Assembly: GCF_002127325.2 (NCBI RefSeq) | Contig: NC_035437.2 | Location: forward strand, 111,616,821 to 111,680,820 | Direction: 5' to 3' | Length of the DNA: 64,000 nt | Origin: Helianthus annuus | Taxonomy: Eukaryota; Streptophyta; Magnoliopsida; Asterales; Asteraceae | Shown: positions 33,133 through 50,401 of the stretch, in pieces | How positions within the stretch are numbered: the stretch's first letter is position 1 | Layout: each line of letters starts with the position of its first letter | Translations under genes and position numbers: made by a program | Notes under the pieces: model-generated | What the model was told of the DNA's origin: nothing | The model's database searches: none | The model's input: the letters and a program-made list of their open reading frames with translations, nothing else

Positions 33133-34762
33133 ATGAGTATGTTGCTCCGAAATTCCCCTCACAAGGATCACAAGAAGAGCAGTCCCCTGAAAAGCCAAGG
33201 GATCATTAAAGACTCTCCTACCGAGAGATGCTTCTTCACCGATGCTCATGTTGATAGGATCCCTCACTGTTTTCCGGCGGATGCTATCTTCAAGTCATTT
33301 ACTTCCACCGCTTTAAGCGATTTTGTTTCCGACACCTGGGTGGCCTTTCATGCAACTCCGTTTACCATAGGATATTCATATCCTTTTCCAGCTTTCACCC
33401 AATCCTTTTTCTCCTTGACCGGCATATCTTATATCCAAGCCATGTCGATGATCTGGAGGGTCTTATATACCTTCGAGAGGATCATCGAGCAGGAAGGGAT
33501 TGACCTAGGGATGGTAGAGCTGGCTGAGCTTTATGATCTTACCACGTTTGGTTCATATCGATACTTGCTGAAACGGAAAGCCGGGGAGGATCACCCTGTT
33601 TTTAAGGTTACCAAAAATGACACAAACTGGAAGCGACGTTTCTTCTTTGTTAGGAGGGATACCATCCCTAATGGGAAGGATCTGCCCAAGGAGTGGGCCA
33701 CTCATGGTAGGATAGAGGATCCTGGAAGGATCACTATCAGACTTGTCTCTTATGATGAGGATCACTAATGTCTTCTTTGTCTTTTGTGCAGCTATATCCG
33801 TTGCTCATCTCAAGTTAACCCCTGCTGCAAGAGAGAGAGTTTTATCTTTCAAAAAGCTTGATCCTGAGACCAGAAGTTTTCAGGTCACCATCCAAGATTC
33901 ACAAGAAGTATCCTCCGCATCTGCCACAATGTCAAGTAAGTATCCTTATCAAAAAGTAAGTTCCATGTAGGATTTTTTGAATTAGTTAAAGTACTTATCT
34001 TATTTTGATTGTGTAGGCGCTGGGAAATCTGCTAAGTCTGCCAAATCTGCCTCCAAGTTCGGGATTGATGATCTTGCCAATGTCAAGTCTTCAAGGAAGA
34101 AGACTTCTGCTGCCAGTCCCTCTGCTTCGGCCCCTAAAGCACCTGTTAGGGGTAAGGGAAAGAAGAGAAAGACTTCTGAGGATCTCCAAGGATTTCCCCT
34201 GCTCCGCCAGCAGTTTCTTGACTATGTTAATGAAGTAAGGATCATTGCCCCTGTTGGCTATCCTACTTGAGTATCCTGTCTGTGTATTCCGTTTCTTTGA
34301 GGATCACCTGGTCCTGATCTTACCTTTTTCCCTTTTTTGCAGAAACTTGCTGAAGTAGAGACCTACCTTGGCGATGTCGAGGATCAGGAAAGCCAAATCG
34401 TCGACCTTCAACGAATGGGCGTGTTGAAGGATCTTAAGATAGCTGATCTTGAGAAGGAGCTCCGGGCTACAAAGGATGAGGCTGCTCAAATGCTGATCAA
34501 CATGGATGGCGAAAAGCAGGAGATCACTCAGGATGCCAAGGTCTCTGCCGCAATTGCTATGTATAAGATACAATTGCAGATGGCTGCGGAGGCTCAGGAT
34601 CCTGCCTTCGACAAGAGCTCATGGGATGTGGAGGGTTGGAAGGCAAGGCTGGCGGAATTGGAGGACGATGATGAAGCTGAGGATATCCCTATGCTTGAAG
34701 GTGGTGATGCTGGCATGGATCAGGGTGGAGAAGCTGGTGGTGATGGAGTAGCGAAGGTTTAA
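33133..34762 (+). CDS. B1 antisense gene, four exons (about 451 aa)
   Basis: Exons 33133-33706, 33792-33935, 34017-34234 and 34343-34762; introns start GTAGG, GTAAG and GTAAGG and all end in AG (phases 1, 1, 0). The spliced length is 1356 nt with no internal stop. The conserved start may be the Met at 33139 (MLLRNSPHK). Residues about 70-175 hold an aromatic-rich domain (YPFPAFTQSFFSLTGISYI, KRRFFFVRRDTI) resembling the Pfam 'putative gypsy type transposon' family. Exon 3 is Lys/Ala/Ser-rich with a nuclear-signal-like KGKKRK (about 288). Exon 4 is a coiled coil (about 313-365) and an acidic Gly-rich tail. The gene lies antisense between pol and the 3' LTR, as additional ORFs do in several Tat elements (Grande gene23 is a known antisense case). 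Function is unknown. Confidence 0.8.
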
Positions 34763-36166
34763 GCTGCTGGATTGGGCGATGATGGATATTTCGAGACTAG
34801 GCCGGAGCCCAATTTTTTAGGTTTGGTAGTGGTTTTTGTGGTTGTTGGTGTTTGAAACAATTTATGGTCTGTACTTAAACAATAGTTTTTAGGGTTAAGG
34901 ATCCTAGATCCTTTGGACAATAGGTAGGATCGCAAATGGTGGAGGGATCCTCTGTTTGGGGGATGAAGCCTTTGTGATCCTGCCGCCTTTAATTTCCTGC
35001 ACCTGCTAAGACCTCATAGACAATGGACACCCTTTGCGAACCCATGTGGACGGGCCACGTTTTGCTGGTAGAAATGTGGGTTGGCAATTTTGACAACTTT
35101 TAGAAAGGGTTTAAGATCCTTTTGTTAATAATATAACTTTAATTTTTCTGGCTTATCTCGTGTTGTTATCCTTTATTTATCCTCTTATTTTCCAGTTGTT
35201 TTTAGAAATATGTTTGTTAGAGTTAACAGGAATTTGAGCAAACCATGTTTAATAAATTTAGGATATGATCCCAGATCAAATATCCTGACACTGAAAATTT
35301 TTGAAGCAATCAATTTCAAGAATCATAGGTTTAGTTGTCAAAGTGTAAGGGTTGTTCAGTATAATCAGAATAGTCAAGGATCATACCTGAGGATCCAAGT
35401 TAGGATCCTAACCTTTAATCGAGATAACCGTAGACGAGATTTTAATGGATAATAAGGATTAAGGATCCTTATGTGTTTAACTTTAAAAACCTGAAAAATG
35501 AAACATAACTTGGGACTAAGCCAATGTAAAAGATAAGTTAGTAGCTGGGGACATGCCCAAAGGGTAACTGGGGATGATCCCAAAGGATCACTGGGGACAA
35601 GCCCAAAGGATAACTGAGGACAAGCCCAAAGGATAACTGGGGACAAGCCCAAAGGATCGTATGTAAACTGGAGTATGGCCCTTACTGGCGACTATCCAAA
35701 CATAGTGACATGAAAATGTCAAAACCTTAGCTAACGTGAAAACGTTAGAAACCTTAGGAACGGATGTATGGTACGTCTACCATTATACGTAGGATCCTAG
35801 ATATAGCCAGTACGATGAGGTTGTCAGCCCCGGAAGTGGGTACTGGTCCCAAAGACGTGAACTATATCAGGATCATCGTGCGCTGCTGGCGGAAACTGGG
35901 GATAATCCCAAGGATAACTGGGGTTGAACCCAAGGATCTGCGTTGCTTTTGAAGATCTTTAACGATATGCTGAAGATACCTGAACTATCATAACTCAAAT
36001 GGTTCGTGAGAAGAGGATGAAGGATACAGGATCCTTATCCTTTGGTAAAAAGTAAGGAAATGTAATAGTTTTAAGATAAGGATATTACCAGAGTAAGGAT
36101 CACTGACATCACCGGGATCCTTCGAGGATACTTCAATGTAAGGATCACATGCTTGAAGGATCATGT
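34763..36166. other. B1 spacer between antisense gene and pol
   Basis: Non-coding. It contains a 50-nt hairpin with a GGACGGGCCACG loop (35036-35085), five 23-bp repeats (35545-35659) and perfect hairpins TGACATGAAAATGTCA (35706-35721), CTAACGTGAAAACGTTAG (35731-35748) and ATGGTACGTCTACCAT (35768-35783). The frame at 35374-35652 (minus) is translated repeat, not a gene. Confidence 0.65.
35545..35659. repeat. 23-bp tandem repeat, five copies (B1)
   Basis: Units begin CTGGGGACAAGCCCAAAGG with small variations. Each contains TGGG and CCCA arms six bases apart. B2 has five copies (54729-54843) and B3 four (46496-46587). Confidence 0.9.
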
Positions 36167-36938
36167 TCACATAAAGTATTTCTTTAAGTGAACAGCATTC
36201 CAGGCTCTTGGTAACAAATTTCCTTCCATGGTTAGCAATCTGTATGCCCCCTTTCCTGCTTCAGCTTCAATCAAGTAAGGGCCTTCCCACTTTGGTGCTA
36301 ACTTCCCGTCAGCAGGATTGATAGTGTTTTGGAATGCTTTTCTCAACACCATATCTCCGACTTGGAACTTCCTTATCCTAACATTTTTGTTGTAAGCACC
36401 AGCCATTCTTTGTTGATAGCTTGCCATCCTTATCCTAGCCAGATCCCTGATTTCCTCAATGGTATCCAAATCCTGAGCTAGGATTGTAGCATTCTCTTCA
36501 GGATCACGAGCACTTGTTCTAGCAGTTGGGATCACCATCTCTGTTGGGATCACTGCTTCTGCCCCAAATACTAAAGAGAAAGGTGTTTGACCAGTGGCAT
36601 TCTTGGGAGTTGTCCTATCAGCCCATAGTACATAAGGTAACTCCTCTGCCCATTTCCCCTTCTTGGATCTTAGCTTCTTCTTTAGATTGTTGATGATGAT
36701 CTTGTTGGATGATTCTGCTTGACCATTGGCTTGTGGATGAACTGGTGTTGATGTTATCATCTTAATTCCCCAACTGTCACAAAAGTTAGTGGTTCTACTT
36801 CCAATGAATTGGGAACCATTATCACATACAATTTCAGAGGGAATGCCAAATCTAGTTATAATGTTTCTTTTGATAAAGGATATAACTTCCTTTTCTCTGA
36901 CTTGAGCAAAAGCTTCAGCTTCTATCCACTTAGAGAAG
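36167..36938 (-). pseudogene. B1 pol, C-terminal piece (integrase)
   Basis: Open from the B2 insertion point through the second and third catalytic residues of the integrase core (CDNGSQF, QANGQAESSN) to the GPY-type end (KWEGPYLIEAEAGKGAYRL) and stop at 36167. It is the direct continuation of the frame ending at 58232; joined by position only, the two halves are one integrase split between D1 and D2 by B2. Confidence 0.88.
36934..36938. repeat. Target-site duplication of B2, left (AGAAG)
   Basis: AGAAG immediately before the B2 5' LTR, repeated at 58227-58231 after its 3' LTR. Confidence 0.95.
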
Positions 36939-37655
36939 TGTTAGGGCTGGATTTTTACAATACATGATCCTCACATGTGATCCTAACCAGTGATCCTTGT
37001 TTCTTTGGCAGATAGTGATCCTCAGCAGAGTTCCAGGATCAGGATCACGGACCATCATAGGATCCTCATGCTAACAGTTGCTTTCGTTGAATTTAATGTT
37101 GTTTTGCAGGAATGACTAGCAGGATCCGCTCTTAGCATCACAATTAAAGGACACGTCTTTACAACTATAGCATGTGCTTAATCGGAGATGGACGTTGTGA
37201 AGGATATGGAAACTTGGCATGATTTAAGGGCGATAATTTAGGCTAGATTTAATTTTATTTCTAAAGGGGTAATGAGCTGATTATTAGTCTTTTTACCTAA
37301 AATAGGTCACCTACACTTGTATATATAACACTCTTCCTCATTCGGAAGAACACACAACACAACTCTCACACGCTTAGACACTCGAAACTATAGTGTTCCT
37401 TGTACTCAGCTCATTATCATCCAAAGTTGTAACTATTTTTCTTATATTGAAGTTTGGTGATCGGTAGTTGCCATCACCCGAGGTTTTTTATGCCGGAGAT
37501 CATACATTGATCAAGGGCTTTTTCCTCGTATAAATCATTGTGTCTTTGCATATTTCATATTGAAGTGATCCTATACTTTTTCTACAAACCAAGCATCATA
37601 CCCCATTTACATAAAGTTTGGTTGCATTATCCTTGTGTGATTTTTGACCAAAACA
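36939..37655 (+). repeat. B2 5' LTR (717 bp)
   Basis: TGTTAGGGCTGG...CCAAAACA, followed by spacer GTT and the PBS. TATA-like TATATATA at about 37319-37326. Confidence 0.95.
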
Positions 37656-37658
37656 GTT

Positions 37659-37676
37659 TGGCGCCCACCGTGGGGC
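37659..37676 (+). other. B2 primer binding site (tRNA-Lys type)
   Basis: TGGCGCCCACCGTGGGGC, complementary to the tRNA-Lys(CUU) 3' end as I recall it. Confidence 0.9.
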
Positions 37677-37732
37677 AATTGGTGCTTCATTCATAAGAAA
37701 ACCTTTTGTTCGAAATCATTTCAAAGAATTAC

Positions 37733-40303
37733 ATGGCTTCATCATTGAAAAACATGTCCACGGCAATGTCTGCAGTCACCTCGTCTCAGAACACTCTGCC
37801 TCCTCCGCCGACAGGATCCCAGAAGAATGCTGAGAAGAGACAAACTCCTACTAATTCTAAAACTCCATCTCCTTCTGCTATGAATTCTTATATTCCCAGT
37901 ACTAGTGACGTATTTACTTTGATTTTGCAGATGAAGGATCGTTTGTAGCGGCAGGATGAAACTAATGAAAGGATCCTCAGGGAAATTGGAGATCTCAAGA
38001 GACAAAAGAAAACGGCAGAGGATCACTCCCCACTGATGCCCAAATCCTTGAGCTTTGATACTCCAATGATTACTTCTCAGCCATCGGGAATTCTAGACGT
38101 GCAAATTATGGGAGAATCAAGAGGATTGCACCTCGGATCGACAGCAATGACTCAGGCATCAGGCTCACACTTTCAGCTGGCAGGATCCTATCCCCAGCAT
38201 ATGGGATCCTTCATGAATTCGGGAGCCTATCCGAGAGCACAGCAGTTTCAAGGATCCTACTTTATTCCAGGATCATCTCAGGGTCAAGGATCCTCCTTCG
38301 TTCCAGGATCATCCCAGGTTCAAGGATCCTCCTTCGTTCCGGGATCATCCCAAATAACAGGATCCTTCCAGATGCCAGGATCCCTAAAGAGTTTGCAAAC
38401 AGGAAGTCTAGATGTCCATCAAGGGGACTTCATTCCAATGCAGACCATTGCTTCCACTGGTCCCTCTGTTATTCCAGAATCCCAGCAATATGGATTCACT
38501 AACTTGAACCCAATAGGAGGTAACACTTTAAATAATTATCTTACCACTAACCATGGATTCATGCAGGATACAGGTATCAATCATGCTATGGCCAGGGAGT
38601 TGCAGAAGCTAAAAGATATGATCTCAAGTGTTCCAGGGGTAGTCAAGCCTATCCCAGAGATCGCAGATGGAAGCCATAAGGTATCTCGCTTTGCACCACC
38701 AATTTGTGATGCAGAGGTACCCAAAAGGTTCCATATCCCTACTATGAAGCTGTATGATGGTACAACGGATCCTGAGGAGCACATAGCACAATACAGGGAA
38801 AGGATGGAGATCAATCCAATCCCGGAAAAGCTAAAGGAAGCATGCCTATGTAAAGGATTTGGATCCACTCTTACTAGATCAGCTCTTAAATGGCTGCTAA
38901 GTCTTCCCCCTTACTCTATTACTTCATTTGCTAATTTAGTTAATTTATTCAATAACCAATTCTCTTGTAGTAGAAAATTTGAAAGATTAACCAGTGATTT
39001 ATATAGGGTAACTCAAAGTCATAATGAATCATTAAGGGATTATATAACTAAATTTAGTAAAGAATCCTTGGACATTCCCAACTTGGATATGGCTATGGCT
39101 GTTGAAGCCTTCAAAATGGGACTGCTTAAGGATTCATTATTCTATGATGATCTTGTTATGACACCATGCAGGAATCTAGATGAAGTAAGAACTCGGGCAC
39201 TCAGGTTCATCCGGCTAGAGGATGACAAGAGGATCTAGGAGAGACAAGTAGGATCCTCAAAACAGGAGAAGCAAGGATCCTCCTTCAAGAACAACAAATT
39301 CAAATCCTACCATAGAAATGAGAACCAGAATGTGCATGCTGTTGACCAAGAAGAGGATGATGAAGATTATCCTCCAATCTCAGAATATTGTTTTTCCGTT
39401 GATAATCATGAACTAATCCTTGCAATGCAGAATCTAGGTGAAAAAGCTAGGTGGCCCAGGAAGAATGATAAACCATCCGGGACTAAAGACAAGTCAAAAT
39501 GGTGTGCATACCATGAGGATTTCGGGCATCTAACTGAAGAATGCATAGCTTTAAGAAAAGAGATTGGATATCTGTTAAGCAAGGGGCACCTGAAAGAATT
39601 GTTGGGAAGAAAAAAGCAAAGGACTCAGGATCCTGAAAGGATCCCTGAGAAGGCTCCAGCACCTCCGGCAAATGCACAAGTGATCAACTTTATTTCCGGA
39701 GGATCAGACATCTGTGGTACATCCTTCTCGGCGGCCAAAAGGCATGCGAAGGAGTCAAAAATGGATAATGGAGAAAGGCCTATTAGAACATCAAGTGTCT
39801 CAGAAGGGAAGATGATAACGTTTGATGAGGATGATCGCATTAACATTCAGGATCCTCATCATGATAGTTTAGTTATTACTCTCTTTATCTCTAACCATTT
39901 TGTCCGCAGGATCCTTATCGATGGAGGAAGCTCAGTGAACATTATCCAGCTTGATGTTCTGAAGAAAATGGGTATCCCAGAATCAGACATCACACCAAGA
40001 TCCTCCGTGCTTGTAGGATTCAGTGGAGAAACGAAGAAAACTCTGGGGGACATCAAACTCCCAATCTACGTGGAAGGATTACATAATTATCAGAAATTTT
40101 GTGTTATTGACTGTTTGTCTTGTTGCAATGTTATCCTTGGCAGACCTTGGATACATGATATGAAAGCAGTCCCATCCACCTACCATCAATGTGTGAAGCT
40201 CCCTAGCCCATGGGGAATAATCAAGATCGACAGTGATCAGCAGGAGGCTAAGGATTGTTATACCTCATCCATGAAGCCAACCTCGAAGCCAAGGGAGCAA
40301 TAG
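37733..40303 (+). pseudogene. B2 gag-protease with two premature amber codons
   Basis: Start at 37733 (MASSLKNMST), the first ATG in frame, as in B3. TAG codons at 37946-37948 and 39236-39238 stand where B3 has CAG. Otherwise the product matches B3: Ser/Pro/Gln-rich N-terminus with a 36-bp repeat block (38252-38380), capsid (MKLYDGTTDPEEH at about 38747), CX2HX4HX4C finger (about 39500), protease DGGSS (about 39922), and an end at the conserved amber 40301-40303. Both premature stops are C-to-T changes in CAG. Confidence 0.88.
38252..38380. repeat. 36-bp coding repeat in B2 gag
   Basis: Three full units encode 12-residue repeats of the type GSSFVPGSSQVQ, followed by a partial unit. Each unit carries two GGATC words. 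B3 (about 52322-52474) has about three units and B1 (about 62068-62240) four. Confidence 0.85.
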
Positions 40304-43077
<2,774 letters not shown>

Positions 43078-43804
43078 TGTTTTGGTCAAAAATCACACAA
43101 GGATAATGCAACCAAACTTTATGTAAATGGGGTATGATGCTTGGTTTGTAGAAAAAGTAAAGGATCACTTCGATGTGAAATATGCAAAGACACAATGATT
43201 TATACGAGGAAAAAGCCCTTGATCAATGTATGATCTCCGGCATAAAAAACCTCGGGTGATGGCAACTACCGATCACCAAACTTCAATATAAGAAAAATAG
43301 TTACAACTTTGGATGATAATGAGCTGAGTACAAGGATCACTATAGTTTCGAGTGTCTAAGCGTGTGAGAGTTGTGTTGTGTGTTGTCGTGTGTTCTTCCA
43401 AATGAGGAAGAGTGGTATTTATACAAGTGTAGGTGACCTATTTTAGGTAAAAAGACTAATAATCAGCTCATTACCCCTTTAGAAATAAAAGACAATCTAG
43501 CCTAAATTGCCGCCCTTAAATCAAGCTAAGTTTCCATATCCTTTGCAACGTCTATCTCCGATTAAGCTAATGCCATAATTGTGAAGACGCGTCCCTTGAT
43601 TATGATGCTAAGAGCGTATCTTGCTAGATGTTCCTGCAAAATAACATTGTATTAAACGAAGGTAACCGTTAGCATGAGGATCCTATAATGGTCCATGATC
43701 CTGATCCTGAAGTCCTGTTGAGGATCACTGTCTGTCAAAGAAACAAGGATCACTGGTTAGGATCACGTGTAAGGATCATGCATAATAAAAATCCAGCCCT
43801 AACA
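43078..43804 (-). repeat. B3 3' LTR (727 bp)
   Basis: Plus-strand ends TGTTTTGGTC and CCCTAACA, followed by the minus-strand PPT ATTTTGGGGGCAAT (43805-43818). Minus-strand TATA box TATAAATA at 43416-43423. Confidence 0.95.
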
Positions 43805-43961
43805 ATTGCCCCCAAAATATAAGGAGTTGATTGCAAATTAATGAGTTGTATTTTGTTTTGATCTTATCTTCAACGGGCGACTCCAAATAACTAGCCGTTA
43901 ACATCGAACTAGCCGTTGCGATCATTACGTCATAGATGTGACAATCCCTGCAAATCATGAT

Positions 43962-43970
43962 TATAAATAG
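43962..43970 (+). promoter_or_regulatory. TATA box of B3 antisense gene
   Basis: TATAAATAG about 168 bp before ATG 44130, followed by GAGATAGGGTTAGGATC as in B1. Confidence 0.65.
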
Positions 43971-44129
43971 GAGATAGGGTTAGGATCACTCTGCATTTAA
44001 ACTCGAGATATCTTCCCTTTATAATCGCTACCGAAGATTGACCAGGTATCCTCTTCTTCTCTCTTTCCTTTCTTCCTTCTTTTTGCTCTGTTTTTTCTAC
44101 TTTTACTCTGTTTCTGTTCCACCACGAGT

Positions 44130-45729
44130 ATGTTGCTTCGAAATTCTCCACATAAGGATTCCAAGAAGAGTAGTCCCCTAAAAAACCAAGGGATCATCAA
44201 GGACTCTCCTACGGAGAGATGTTGCTTTACTGATGCTCATGTAGACAGGATTCGTCATTGCTTTCCGGCGAATGCTATTTTCAAATCCTTCACTCCTACT
44301 GCTCTGAGCGACTTTGTTTCAGACGTCTGGGTGGCCTTTCCTGCTACTCCGTTCACCATAGGGTATTCGTATCCTTTTCCGGCCTTCACCCAATCCTTCT
44401 TTTCTTTAACCGGCATATCTTATATCCAAGCTATGCCGATGATCTGGAGGGTCCTGTATACCTTCGAGAGGATCATCGAGCAGAAGGGAATTGATTTGGG
44501 GATGGCAGAGTTGGCCGCACTTTATGATCTTACCACGTTCGTTTCTTGCCGATATCTGCTAAAACGGAAAGCTGGGGAGGATCACCCTGTCTTCAAGGTT
44601 ACTAAGAATGACACAAACTGGAAGCGTCGCTTTTTCTTTGTTAGAAGGGATTCCATCCCAGATGGGAAGGATCTGCCCAAGGAATGGGCCACTCATGGTA
44701 GGGTAGAGGATCCTGGAAGGATCACTATCAGACTTGTCTCATACGATGAGGATCACTAACGTCTTTTTATTTTTTGTGCAGCTATATCCATTGCTTATCT
44801 TAAGTTAACCCCTGCTGCAAGAGAGAGAGTTTTAGCTTTCAAGAAGCTTGATCCTGAGACCAGAAGTTTTCAAGTCACCATCCAAGATTCACAAGAAGTA
44901 TCATCCGCATCTGCTACAATGTCAAGTAAGTATCCTTACCAAAAAGTAAGTTCTATGCAAAAGTATTAAATTAGTTAGGAGACTTATCTTGTTTTGATTG
45001 TGTAGGTGCTGGGAAATCTGCTAAGTCCGCCAAGTCTGCCTCCTTGTTTGGGGTTGATGATCTTGCCAACGTCAAGTCTTCGAAGAAGAAGACTCCTGCT
45101 GCTAGTCCCTCTGCTTCAGCCCCTAAATTACCCATTAGGGGTAAGGGAAAGAAGAGGAAGACTTCTGAGGATCTCCAAGAATTTCCCCTGATTCGTCAGC
45201 AGTTTCTTGATTCTGTCAACGAGGTTAGGATCACTGCCCCTGTTGGTTATCCTGATGGTTTTTAAGGATCACCTGTGTCTGATGTCATATCTTGTTGTTT
45301 TTGCAGAAACTTACTGAAATAGAGACTTATGTTAACCACGTTGAAGATCAGGATCGCCAAATTGCCGACCTCCATCAGATGGGTGTGCTGAAGGATCTCA
45401 AGATAGCCGATCTTGAGAAGGAGCTCCGGGCTACCAGGGATGAAGCTGTCAAAGCATTGATCAAGTTTGACTACGAGAAGCATGATATCACCCAGGATGC
45501 TAAGGTCTCTGCTGCGATAACCATGTACAAGATCCAGCTGCAGATGGCTGCAGAGGCTCAGGATCCTTCCTTTGAAAAAGGTACATGGGACGTGGAAGGT
45601 TGGAAGGCAAGGCTGGCAGAGTTGGAGGATGATGATGCTGAGGATATCCCTATGCTTGAAGGTGGAGATGCTGGTAAGGATCAGGGTGAAGCAAGTGGAG
45701 CTGGTGGTGATGGTGCAGCGAAGGTTTGA
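44130..45729 (+). CDS. B3 antisense gene, four exons (about 450 aa)
   Basis: Exons 44130-44697, 44782-44925, 45006-45223 and 45307-45729, with GT-AG introns in the same phases (1, 1, 0) as in B1; the spliced frame is 1353 nt and open. Start MLLRNSPHK; an ACG stands where B1 has the upstream Met. Domain layout as in B1: aromatic-rich domain, KGKKRK basic patch, coiled coil, acidic tail. DNA differs from B1 by roughly a fifth in the segments I compared, mostly at third codon positions. If intron 1 is kept, translation ends soon after in SYDEDH. Confidence 0.8.
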
Positions 45730-47095
45730 GCTGCAAGATTGGGCAATGATGGAAACTTCTAGACATAGCCGGAGCCCAATTTTTAAATTTTGGTAGTAGT
45801 TTTTGTGGTTGATGGTCTGTAATCTTTGAACAATAGTTTTTAGGGTTAAGGATCCTGGATCCTTTGGACAATAAGTAGGATTACAAAAGGTGGAGGGATC
45901 CTCTGTTTGGGGGATGAAGCCTTTGTGATCCTGCCGCTTTTACTTTCCTGCACCTGCTAAGACCTCAAAGACAATGGACACCCTTTGCCAACCCATGTGG
46001 ACGGGCCACGTTTTGCTGGTAGAAACGTGGGTTGGCAATTTTGACAACTTTTTGCAAGGGTTAAAGATCCTTTTGCTAATAATATAACCTTAATCTTTCT
46101 GGCTTATCCTGTGTTGTTATCCTTTATTTATCTTTTTAGTTTCCAATTGTTTTAGAAATATATTTGTAACAATAGTTAAGCAAACCATGTTCAAGAAATA
46201 TAGGATATGATCCTGGATCAAATATCCTATAATCGAAAATTTTCAAGGTAGTTTATTTTAAGGATCATAGGTTCAGTTGTCAAGGTCTAAAGGTTTTTCA
46301 AATGAATAATGAAATTAAAAATAGTTAAGGATCATACCTGAGGATCCAAGTTAGGATCCTAACCTTTAATCGGGATAACCACAAGTAAAACTTTAATGGA
46401 TGATAAGGATTAAGGATCCTTATTTGTTTAACTTCGAGAACCTGAAAAATGGAACATATCTTGGGACTAAGCCAATGTAAAAGATAAATTAGTAGCTGGG
46501 GACATGCCCAAAGGATAACTGAGGATGATCCCGGAGGATCACTGGGGACAAGCCCAAAGGATAACTGGGGACAAGCCCAAAGGATCGTATGTAAACTGGA
46601 GTATGGCCCTTACTGGCGACTATCCAAACTTAGTGACATGAAAATGTCAAAACCTTAGCTAACGTGAAAACGTTAGAAACCTTATGAACGGATGTATGGT
46701 ACGTCTACCATTATACGTAGGATCCTGGGTATAGCCAGTACGATGAGGTTGTCAGCCCCGGAAGTGGGTACTGGTCCCAAAGACGTGAACTATATCAGGA
46801 TCATCGTGCGCTGCTGGCGGAAACTGGGGATAATCCCAAGGATAACTGGGGTTAGACCCAAGGATCTGCGTTGCTTTTGAAGATTCTTGACGATATGCCG
46901 TAGATACCTGAACTATCATAACTCAAATGGTTCGTGAGAAGAGGATGAAGGATACAGGATCCTTATCCTTTGGTAAAAAGTAAGGAGATGTAAAAGTTTT
47001 TAGGATAAGCACATTACCAGAGTAAGGATCACTGATATCATTGGGATCCTTCAAGGATACTTCAATATAAGGATCACATGCTTGAAGGATCATGT
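45730..47095. other. B3 spacer between antisense gene and pol
   Basis: No gene. 50-nt hairpin with 12-bp arms GCCAACCCATGT/ACGTGGGTTGGC (45987-46036), 23-bp repeats (46496-46587), hairpins TGACATGAAAATGTCA (46634-46649) and CTAACGTGAAAACGTTAG (46659-46676). Same order as in B1 and B2. Confidence 0.7.
46496..46587. repeat. 23-bp tandem repeat, four copies (B3)
   Basis: Same unit as at 35545-35659, with one copy fewer. Confidence 0.9.

Positions 47096-50401
<3,306 letters not shown>

Noticed and set aside
35374..35652. 92-codon minus-strand frame with Gly/Leu/Trp/Pro repeats (also 54736-54969)
   Set aside because: It is the translated 23-bp tandem repeat with no other support.
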